Positions 35,601 through 46,165 of a stretch of DNA of 64,000 nt are shown one piece after another (position 1 is the stretch's first letter; each line of letters begins with the position of its first letter). Source of the stretch: Colias croceus (taxonomy: Eukaryota > Arthropoda > Insecta > Lepidoptera > Pieridae); NCBI RefSeq assembly GCF_905220415.1, contig NC_059546.1:8928001-8992000 (forward strand), read 5' to 3'. Both the position numbers and the translations under genes were made by a program. The notes under the pieces were generated by a model that saw only the letters and a list, made by a program, of their open reading frames with translations, was not told where the DNA came from and made no database searches.

Positions 35601-37276
35601 CTACGCATTTTCTTTCGAAATAGCATTAAATCATCTCGGTATGCATGATAACACATGTTCTAACACGTTTAACAGCAGATATCGCGAGTAAATATTCTCA
35701 AGAGTTATCCACGCTTTTACTCCTTATAAAACAAATTTGTTTAGTCATCTAATGAAGTATTCAGAGCTGAATGCAATCTGCTCTGGTCGCGTACAATCCG
35801 GTCCGACCAACAAATGGGCTTGCACCTTTTAAGTATTTATTACTCGTCACTTCGTGAATATAACGATTTGATTTATTTTTAAATGTATCTCTAATCGTGA
35901 TTTAAAATGTATATTATATTTCCCACTCGTCACGATCGCGCGTATTCGTCGGCCGTCGCTTCGATTTGTTTACGATACACCGTATCAAACGTTTGGCTTT
36001 ATAGTTTTTTGATGCTGGCAGTAAAATTTACATTTACATAGACCCTTCAGTTAGAATAACATTTGAATGTTAATTCGACGTCAACCTATATTAACTTATC
36101 CGTGAACGTCTCATTATGTGGCCGTTCAACTCTTCTCATTCGAGATACTCTTCGTACGCGTTTAATTTCGAAATTACTTCGCAATTCGTAAATGACAGCT
36201 CATGTATAATTTGCCCTTACACGTTTTTTGGTTAAATAATTGCATTATGAATAAGGAGCTGAGATGTTAATGACTCCTGAGTGAGATTCATTTTAATTAT
36301 GAAGAACGTTCTTTTTTCGAAACAGGTTGAATTATTAGTTACCTCCTACGAAATGGTGTTCATATAAAAGCGTGTTATTTATGATAATTCGTAATGTATG
36401 AATATTAATGTGGCTTTATTTTTAAAAGAAACAATATGTAGTATTGTGTATTGAAACGTTTTATAATTAAACCTCTTTTTCATTGTGAATTTTGAAAGAG
36501 GATGATTAAAAAAACTTTCAATGTCAACCAATAACACTGAGAATTATATTTTTATAATAGCGTTAAATAACATAAGTTTTTAGGTTATTTTTAAGTGATA
36601 TGATCTCATTTATTTACCTATATCAATGTATAGGTATATGATATATAGGTTTGTGTTAAGTAGGTACTATCTCAGTTTTGCCTTTATTTAAGATCTTATT
36701 TACGTCTCACAATATTAAAATTATTCAAATCTGCACTTTTCATAATGGCGTTTTATCTATACAAAAATCCTTATAAAATAATTTAAAAATATACTCATCC
36801 AAATATTATTTTATTTGCTAAAATATCTGATAAAATAAATGTCGTTAATCACAAAAGCGGCCGTGACCACGTTATAAATATTAAAATCTTAACATTAATT
36901 AACTGTATTAATAGCATCATTAACATTATTTTTTACACTATAAGTCTTAGGTATAAGAAAGTAAAAAAATACACTCGTACATTATCAACATTCTTTTACG
37001 TAGGTATTGTAATACATACATGGTAAAAAATTAAATTTAAACATACGAATTGGTAAACTATTCACATCACGTAGATATATAAAAAGTAGCGAACGTTTCT
37101 ATGGCATGTTTCATGATTTGTTGAAAACATTTCGCGTCCTTGAGAATCGTCTACGCATATCTAATACTAAGACAATCGTAGGTACAGTTTCTATAGACCG
37201 TATATTTATTACGTATTTTTTATGTACCTAGTACCTACTCACATGTAGGTATAATCTAGGAAAAAGCTATTGAATT
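32673..37276. other. Non-coding stretch
   Basis: AT-rich DNA. Two overlapping frames near 33.9-34.2 kb and one near 35.1-35.3 kb have no recognisable features. No repeat or RNA structure stands out. Confidence 0.5.
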
Positions 37277-37279
37277 AAA

Positions 37280-37433
37280 AAAAGAGCGTGTGTGCCGAGC
37301 ACACGTGTCAGAACTGAAACTTCTTTGGCAAAATTCAAAGATACGAAAATCATCGTCTTATTCCAGATGATGACGGTATTGCCATGACGCAATCTTGAAA
37401 TTTTACTCTCAACGCGACTAAAGAAGTTTCTTT
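37280..37433. mobile_element. MITE, family B, copy 2
   Basis: It matches the copy at 3934-4085: AAAGAGCGTGTGTGCCGAGC, ACACGTGTCA, the left end GAACTGAAACTTCTTTGGC, interior TTCAAAGATACG, ATTGCCATGACG and AATTTTACTCTCAACGCG, then CTAAAGAAGTTTC. The outer few bases of the right inverted repeat have decayed (TTTCTTTTT instead of TTTCACTTC). The GTGTGCCGAGCACAC palindrome is intact here but broken in the other copy. Confidence 0.78.
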
Positions 37434-40259
37434 TTAAAAATCTAAAACTCTAAAATGCAGTTCCGTAAATAGGCAACAATGCAGTACCTATAAAATATAT
37501 AGGTTTAATCTGTCCCACAAATGTGAACAGAGTATAATTATCGTGCGCCTTCCCACTGCGATACGTCACATTCTAATTCGAGTTTATCGTATGTTTATTA
37601 TTTATTATCCCGCGTCCGAGTTAACAGTAGGTGGTGTGATCTTATAATCCGCGAGGTTTGTACGGCAACGGATGAAGTTGTTGCCTCCGAGATGGGGCAA
37701 GCTGATTGCGATTTGAGATCTCTATACACTTTGTATTGAACGAGCGATACGTGTTTTGAGAATATATTTTACTTGCACAGTCATTTATTATGTGTTTAAA
37801 TTTTGCTTTATATTTATATTTGTTTTGTGTAGAATATTTATTAAATCTTCGAAAACCCAAGTGTTTATCTTATTTCTTATTCTTTCACTGAAATCAAATA
37901 AGTCTATTCTAGCCAGTGAACTTAGGTATTTGCTTACTTTGACGTAATCTCTTGAGATCTCAGAATTCCTTGAATCGTAGGTAGGTAGGGTACTTCGTTT
38001 GATCCTTCATCTTTTCTATTGGATTTAACGTACGCTTGAGGGTAAATGGCTTCGAATAAAAATAAAACAGTTACTACACAGTACTTGGGAGTTGGATTTG
38101 GACAAAATTTTCAACCTATTCCAACCCAATTGAATCGTCAATTATTCACGTCCGATAGTAAATTAATAATTAGCGTCAACGACCGTTTAAACTGATATTT
38201 TATGATATCATTACAGGTCGTTGAACGGCGGATTTAATTCGTGAAACCATTACATAAGCCCGCCCTACTGGCGGCTTAATTAAATTATCGTTAATATGAC
38301 GTGCGTTCCAAATTCCCTTATCGTTCTAGTACGTTCGATGTTTGTTAATCGTTAGCTGCTGGATTTGTTGGTCTTCCAAATGTTAACGTGTTGGTAAATA
38401 TTGTCGCATGAGATACGGATTTTGAGTTATGACTTTGGGTACAAGTTCATTCCATGAAATATAATGGTATCAATTTCGTTGCTCGTATCATAAGTTGTAT
38501 CAATCGTGTAAAATACAATTATTACGCTTTAAAAATGTTGAAATTGGTAACATTTTTTAACATAGTATCTTAATCGGTAATAAATTGTAGTAAGTACATT
38601 TGGAAATTTCGTTTAAAATGTATTTGTACAAATGAGCAAACACGTATGATCAAATTGCTACAAATACATAATGGCCCCTCACATCACACGTGACAATAAT
38701 CTAATCCGTTGATAAAAGCATCCGTACAATCATACCAAATGTAATATAATCTGCTTTCATCTTTTAATAAAAGTAATTTGGCTAAAAAATTCCATTACAT
38801 CTTTTTACTTACTAATCAGCTAGAAATTCTAGGTCTAGACAAGCTCCAGGCAATACAGTGCCGGTAAATACTGAAATTTCTTTGTTACACGTTTTTATAT
38901 TACACATTTTAAGGTCGTTTTCGTTATATCACATGTTTTATCGAAAAAGATGTGGGCGGGTTGAGATCGTTGAAATACTTAAATTGAATCGCTCCGGGCA
39001 CTGCGTGCTCGACCTATAAAGATTTACCCGATATTTATATTAAATTCTTTCGAAATTACAATCGTGTCTACAACACAGAATACAATAGAAAAACGTGAAC
39101 TTGGAATTAATCTGTGCTGAATTAATGTCTGTCTTTATAATGCGGCCGATATTTACGCACTAAAACACAGATATTTCAAATTACAAATGTACATAAGTAT
39201 CGATAAAAAGTTGGTCTATATATTCACGGGGCTTGTAGCATTTGTGGTATTTAGCTAAGATTTGCTACATCGAATTTTCGATATGAAAGTGGTCGGCCAG
39301 CTTTTTAACTCAATATTATTTTGCGTAAATCAATATGGGAAGGCTTTAAAAGGCAGGTCGATTGCAAATGCTATTTTATTTAAAAGTAAATAGAGTATAA
39401 TAAAAATTCCTATAGGATGATGCATTGTGCCTCCGTCTCCATTATTAATATTTTTTTATCAACTTTCACGTGTTCGTATTCGCCCGTACAACGTGTCTAG
39501 TCCTTTGACTCGAATTAAAAGTCCGCTTTATAATTGTAGCAACATCTAAGTGCACTCGAACCCATTGTCTGAAAAGAACACTTAGGCGAGAGTGAAACGA
39601 GGTAAGAAATAAAAGACTTATAAAGTGTGTATAAAAGCCTTGCGGTAGCCAGACGCAAGAAAATCAATGGAGCCTCGATTCATCTTATCGATGTTTTTCA
39701 TTCAAGCTCGCCTTTATTTGTCTCTTATTGCGTGCTCTCAGTAGTGTTCTCGTCTATTTACGGGAGTCGCGCTTGTGTTCGATTTGTTTTCATTATCGCC
39801 CATATCCTGCGCCACAGTGCTGGGATTTCCTTTTGTTTTATGGTCTAATATCTCCCCTGAAAGCTTAGAATGTTGCACTAATGGACGTCTCAAATTACGC
39901 GGCTTATTTTCGAAGCTGTTTTTCGAAGACGCAAAATATTAATTGCAAATTTTTAGTTGCCATAAATGATGCAGCACGCAGCACGGTGGATTCGTTCTAA
40001 TTGATAGTAATTGGCCCTGTTAAGTAATTGATTTAGCGTAGTACGCCTGTATTGCGCTCTATTAAATTATGTACCTAGTATCTATCATGCTTTGAAGCCA
40101 GTCGTAAACTATTTTACATTTTGCATACTGAGTTTCTTCCGCGTACAATTCCCACACATTAGACGCTTTTATCAGTTCTTGTTTTTTCATATAGCATTAA
40201 GTGCAGTTTTTTTTAATAATATTTGCCACTCTTTATATTTTATTTTTCAATATTCTTAG
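37434..40259. other. Non-coding stretch
   Basis: AT-rich DNA with no recognised gene or repeat. Frames near 37.7 and 39.7 kb are short and featureless. Confidence 0.5.
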
Positions 40260-40429
40260 TCTATAATATAAAAATGAATCCCAAAATGTGTTGGTAAGCG
40301 CATAACTTTAGAACAGCTGAACCGATTTCTTTAATTCTTTTTTTATTATATTCCTTGAAGTACAAGGATGGTTTTTATCTAGGGAAAAAGTGAATATGTA
40401 CCACGGGCGAAGCCGGGGCGGACCGCTAG
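40260..40429 (+). mobile_element. Non-autonomous Helitron-like element
   Basis: It starts TCTATAATATAAAAATGAAT and shares CAGCTGAACCGATTTC, TTATATTCCTTGAAGTAC and the 3' tail ACCACGGGCGAAGCCGGGGC, GGACCGCTAG|T with the element at 25753. The two copies differ by scattered substitutions. No coding sequence. Confidence 0.83.
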
Positions 40430-43400
40430 TTCTAGATAAAGTTAACTTTCATCATATTGTTTTCGAAGTAGCAATTAGCATCATATCGTAATCTTCGGAA
40501 CTGCTAAGTGCTCGGTCACGTCGACGTCTTTCACTTTCTTCTTAGTAAGTGTCAGCTTGTAGTATATTATTTTGGCAATAACAAACATTACTTAAAGAAT
40601 GTTTGTTTGTTTCTTTTTTTCGATGGGTGTACGGCTCTCTCACCGGTTTTCAATTACCTGTAACAATAATTACGTGAGTGCAACCAGTTTTTGTAAATTG
40701 AATTTTCGGGAAGACTTATGTATTAAAATTTAAATATTAAGGTAGTAAGAACATATAAAATACAAATAAAGGGATATATTGTAAGTAATTGGATGATCTT
40801 AACAGTAAAGATTTATACAAATAATTAATGCCAATAGATACATTAAGATACAACCGTAGAAACAAACATAATTTACAGATAAAGACCGCAAATGTCTGAA
40901 TAATTGACAAGATAGTTGTATAAGGTTTAGTTTTAGTGGGTCAGTGACCATTGAAAATCATATAAAGCCCATATAAGATTACTATTGTGTAGACCCTAGC
41001 GGGAACGCCGAGCGATGCGTGCTGAGGTAGGATCGTTTACTGTAATCTTATATCTACCCGCGTTTCGTAATACTTGTGCGCTTTGATTGTCTATTTTTTG
41101 TGTGTGTGTTTCTTGTAATTCGGCATTAGATTCTGCAGTTTTTGAGGTAGTTTTTAGTGGCAAAATTTCGCTTGAAATGGAGCTTGTATGATATACATAT
41201 ATTGTAGTATTGTTAACATTAAATTGTGACATAAATTATTAACATATTTTGACAAAAATAACGAAACTGTTGAGTGTTTTTATTGAATGATGACAGATAC
41301 AGGAAGTTCAAAAGGTTATCCGTGTATTTTAAGAAAAATAAAATATTTTGCGTAGTCTGAACTGTGAACTTTCCTTATCGAATTAATGTACGTTAGATTT
41401 AATATCTTTTATTGAATGATAATAATTTATAAAAAAATATCATCTCTTTAACGTTGTTTTATGTTTATTGTGTTTCATAGTAGTGTTTTACATTTCAATC
41501 TTTAAAAAATTAAAACCTTATTTTGCATACTTATTTTGCATACACATACACTTTTTTGCGTTTCCGGCAATTAATGTATCGATTCGAAGAGTAATTAAAC
41601 GAAAGTATAAACGTTCATATGCACATTTAAAGGTTCAATTATTGTACACGGACACAAACAGACAAATTAATAACTTCCTTCTTTATAAGTGGCTTCAAAA
41701 GTATGCAATTGTTTTGTTTCGCGATAATTATAAAGAGCAGTTTGTAAGTAGGCGTGTGTAAATATATGAAATGCCGCCGGCAGCGGTGCGCCGAGATGTC
41801 TGCCATGAAGAGGGGTATGATTTAGTGATTTTTCACTACACTTGCCATACATTAAACCCTCGGTGCGTTAAGTGCGTTATTTGGTTGTGACGTCACCACG
41901 GTAAATGTTCCCGCGACGTTGGGATTATGACGCAGGGAAATTGAGATTTGGCTCCGTGATTCGCGTACGTAAATGGGAATTTAGTTAACTTATACGGTTG
42001 GCGTAATCGCTAGGAAATGTTTATTTTCCGTGTCAATAATGAAATCGAATCGAATGTAATTTGGAAATATTTAAAGGAGCATCGAATTACAGAGAACGAT
42101 GAACTAGGTAGTGAATTAAATCTAACGTTAAAGTAAAAAGCGATCAAGATACCTTATCTATAATTCACAACTTTCAGAATGACTACTTGCCCCGACTCTT
42201 AAACATGCCAACCTTGAAATTGTATTAGTGCTGAAGTATTTTCCGTACACTCGTACCGTGTGCCAAAAGATAGCGTCCCTGGGTAAAAGGAACGGTAGCC
42301 AATTTCGTCCGGGTCACGGCCGGCGCACCCGGTAACCTAAACCTTGCTAGACATTTGAGGCGGAGGTCGACCGCTCGTATAATGGGACCATTAAAGAAAT
42401 GACCTCTTTGATAAAGACTCAATTATGCATACAACATATCAACAGTTAATATATTATACTCTTATAATATATGCGATATATGAAACCATTCACGGTTCAA
42501 TACCAAATTTGATGTCCACGTTAAAAGAAAAATGAATGAATGAATAAAATCGTCCAGTTCTAGTAACCATTCAAGCCAATCAGGCCTACGTCGATTTCTT
42601 TTACTTAAAAGCTTATCTAGTGAAAAAAGAAAGGTTTTCATTAAGGAATAAAATCCATTTGAAGTATCGTTTTTTTTTTCTGTAGCTAAGAAGATAATCG
42701 ATGCAAATGTAATGTGTATCTATAAGTAAACGATATATACTGAGATATATACGTCGAGATATTTTTAATGCTGCTACCCACGCTATCATCGGTTAGGATA
42801 TAAACAATTTATTTAGTAAAATAACGGTGTGTCGGAGAACATTGAATGTTTTTTGTCCGCGGCCGAAAGAGTCGTAAATGTCGATAATGTGGGTTTATAC
42901 AATGATATATACGCAATATATAAGTATACGTAAGTAATCTCAAACTCTAATCTAGGTCTGAATGCGCGTCTGAAAAATTTAGTGCCTATTTTTGGGGAGA
43001 GGCGACGCGGACGGTATTGGGGTGATGGAACGCGAGGGATATAAAATATTAATATTAACGGTGTATTGGTAAAGATGTCTATAGTAATGATAACGATAAT
43101 AAAGTCCACGGTGGAAAATAATCATCCTAAGTGAATATTTTGTAGAAAATCGATCTTGAGTATGTCACCATTGTATTATATTTCCCTTGATAATGTACGA
43201 AGGTTTTATTAAAATTAGAGTATTTTATGTTTATTTTTGTTTTGTTAATACTGTGGAACTGTTGCTCTTTAAAGCCCAATGCACCTGTGATACCAAATTG
43301 AGCTGTATAGTAACATTGTGCAGATCATATAACAGATTGTTATTCGTTGCTCAATACCTATAATGTCACGCAGACATTCTAATCAATGCAAACCGCAATA

Positions 43401-45831
43401 TTTGTAAAACGTTACATTATTATAATACTCGACTATTTTGTATAAGCTTCTGATTCTTGAGCCGGTGTCGATTAACCGATCGACCTTGCTCCAAAACAAG
43501 ATTTATCGGCTATAGCACTGGCTGCGGATTCGAAATAATGTTCGCTCTAGGACTATAAATTGAAATGTTCTTGTATCTATGTACTTCTTTACCAATAGGA
43601 CGAGCTGTAGCCGTAAAGGCGTAAACACACAGAGTCGTAAAGTTTTATTTGAACAGTTTTGTGTAAACAATGTATTGTTATCTCAAATAGAATTAATGCT
43701 GTATGTGTTTTATTTTGTCTGGTTTACCGACTGTCGGGGAGGATCAAATCTTCTATGTATCATTTGACCTATTTCTCGGCGTTCGAGTGAGCTTGGATAT
43801 TGTGTATGTTTAATGTCATGAAGCGAGGTTGAAGATACCTGAAGTAGGTAGAAGGTACCCGACTTCTTTGGTGTGTCTAAATTTGGATCTAGATGGTTTC
43901 TAAGAGATCCTTATAACTTTCATTTTTATTTTCTGAGAATCAGCTTTTATTATTATGATTTTTAGAAGGTGGATGCGGAAAAACAAAATCTAGTCTACAC
44001 ATAATATAGTTTATACGTTTCCACTTTATCGTCTTTGATCAAGAACAATGCTCACTTTGTGTACCTATTTATTACATGTGACTGTGTAATACAACGGAAA
44101 CGTATTTCTATGTTGAATTGCGTTTTAAAGATATATTCGATTGGATAGCTCTAGCTCTAGCTAGATTTAAACACTTAAATTATTTTTCATATCTCTTATT
44201 CTGCAGCTTTTGTTGTTGATTCAATCCCATCTCTACAACACAAAGTAAGACTTAATATTACTGACCGAATTATTATTAGAACAGCAAACATTGTAGGTAC
44301 GTACAATTCAGGGCAAACAGTAATGACCATCCTTGATCCAGCATCTACGTTCTAAAGTTTACGAGTTGGCGCAAAACATATATATTTTCGTTGTATCTAC
44401 AACCACGTAAGATAGATGCTTACGTTGGCCATTTATTTGAGCATCGGCTAGATTTAGATAGTGTTTCGTCGAGGAAGGCTTATAGGTTGTATATCATCAC
44501 ATATCAATAGGAGCAGTGTAGTGCGGGTACAACCGCGGCGCGGCGGTGATATGAAGCGGATATGAAAATAAATATTGAACCGCTGTAAATGCGCGGTGAA
44601 ATGGACTTAAATTCAATATGAAGTTTAATTGCGAACGTGTTCGGACACGATTATCTGTTGACGTATAGCATGTGGTTTGTGTTGCAGCGATGATAAAAAT
44701 AACAAATATTATGTGTAATGTTTTAAACAATGCAAGTCCACTGTCCAATACTTCTTGCCCTAATTATGACAAAAATGATAGAAAGATGGTTATCTATTTT
44801 TTAATTAGTACTTCTCGTACTCGTACATTAGTAATTGGTTTTATGTTTGCATTGGTAATTGATAAATCAATTAATGACTCCGATCCAATGAAAGGTGTAT
44901 ACTTAACACAAACAAGATTGTTTCTTTAGAAAATAGATCTTAATGTTCAAGCAAACGGTTTAAGAGGCCATAAACAACAAACTACCAAGAGATAAATAAT
45001 CTATTAGAGTAGTACAAGTTAAATAGTTCCAAATGGAAACAACGTATGCCATTATTATTGCATCCAAAATACGTGTATTTGGTCCCACATGAAAATTCGT
45101 AGCTCGTTGCATTCGGGTCAAGGATTTGAAAATGCTTACAGCGATCATTTCTTTGTTTTGTGGCGGCGAGTGGTTGATTAAAATGCTACGAATTGAACGT
45201 TGTGTTTCTGAATGTTGGTTAATTAGTAGAGATGTATAATAAGTTTGAAAAAAATAGATTTTCGGTTTTGGTACATTTTTACGTGTAAACACGTCCTTTG
45301 TTTTGATATACTTTGAAATAAGCTTGACGTATATTGGCCAATGTGTGTCGAGAATTTCATGTCGTAATGTCGGGATTGCACGATTTAACTGTCATTGTTT
45401 TGCACCGATTTATTTGTCATTTGAGTGTTTTCGAAACATATTGCTGTTCTACTATGATATTATATTCTGGAAATTGATTTTTGTATGTGTATCATCTTCG
45501 CATTGTATACCGATAAATTCGTATTAATAGGGTGAAATGAATACGGAAGATCGTATAAAACATTAAACTTGAAATATATCTATCATGATGACGTACACCA
45601 TACCAAGAAATTACTATTAAAATACGATGTACAAGGGCAAGCCATAAGCTGTAATATCTGAAAGTTGTTTACATAAACATAGCGCGAGCGGAAAATCAAT
45701 TTGTCAGGTCACAGGAGACATAATGTTTGATACCCATCGCGTGACAATACGCTATACGGCAGCTACGGGGATGCAACGGGGATATCTCCGCTTGCGTACG
45801 CGGGATGGTACGTACCAAAGTCTGTGATAAT
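40430..45831. other. Non-coding stretch
   Basis: Mostly AT-rich DNA. The - strand frame at 40996-41232 has a soluble, Ser/Thr/Asn-rich composition unlike the usual hydrophobic chance frames here, but has no other support. No repeat was recognised. The sequence immediately before 45832 is locally GC-richer and leads into the heat-shock element array. Confidence 0.45.
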
Positions 45832-45897
45832 GGAACGTTCTATGTGCGACTGAAGAAGATTCTAGAATGTTTTGGAACGTTCGAGAATGTTTTCGAA
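45832..45897. promoter_or_regulatory. Heat-shock element array
   Basis: HSF trimers bind alternating nGAAn/nTTCn pentamers. Starting at 45855 the pentamer cores fall every 5 bp: GAA 45855, TTC 45860, GAA 45865, TTT 45870, GAA 45875, TTC 45880, GAA 45885, TTT 45890, GAA 45895. That is nine consecutive units in perfect alternation, seven of them exact; the two TTT units are one-base deviations from TTC. A further isolated GAACGTTC pair lies at 45833-45840. This is longer than the three units needed for one HSF trimer and allows cooperative binding. Such an array is very unlikely by chance in AT-rich DNA. Confidence 0.82.
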
Positions 45898-45941
45898 ATT
45901 GGTGGGGTTGGTTGCGGGGAAAGTGATGGCCCTAGGCGACC

Positions 45942-45948
45942 TATATAG
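45942..45948 (+). promoter_or_regulatory. TATA box
   Basis: TATATAG begins 45 bp after the last GAA pentamer, in a short GC-richer interval. If transcription starts about 30 bp downstream (around 45972), the heat-shock array sits at roughly -75 to -117. That is the spacing typical of insect heat-shock promoters. The start site itself is inferred. Confidence 0.55.
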
Positions 45949-45988
45949 CTCTGTTATTTGCCCACATTGGAATTAATACTGCAACAAA

Positions 45989-46150
45989 ATGGCAGCTTTT
46001 ACAATATCTTTTAAGTATGTATTGAGAATCATAAATGTGGTGAATTTATTTCTAATTGAATACGTAAGTGATGGCCACTTGGACATTGTGAGACAAGTAT
46101 TAAGTGCTGAGATAATGTTTTTTTTATTGATGATAATTTTAATCTTGTAA
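45989..46150 (+). CDS. Candidate heat-inducible microprotein, 53 aa
   Basis: The first ATG after the TATA box sits in a strong insect context (CAACAAAATGG) and opens a 53-codon frame ending TAA at 46148-46150. AATAAA follows at 46160-46165, so a complete compact transcription unit of about 200 nt is possible. The peptide starts MAAFTISFKYVLRIINVVNL and ends EIMFFLLMIILIL. It has a basic-hydrophobic segment at about residues 9-24 and a hydrophobic C-terminus at about 41-53, so two membrane-associating segments are possible. Alternatively, GTAAGT at 46064 after codon 25 could be a splice donor, making this the first exon of a longer gene. I recognise no family. A 53-codon frame alone is not significant; the support is the promoter context. 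Confidence 0.35.
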   Translation: MAAFTISFKYVLRIINVVNLFLIEYVSDGHLDIVRQVLSAEIMFFLLMIILIL

Positions 46151-46159
46151 TAAGTGTAT

Positions 46160-46165
46160 AATAAA
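46160..46165 (+). terminator. AATAAA polyadenylation signal candidate
   Basis: The canonical hexamer begins 10 bases after the stop codon of the 53-codon frame. AATAAA is common in AT-rich DNA, so by itself it is weak. Confidence 0.3.
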
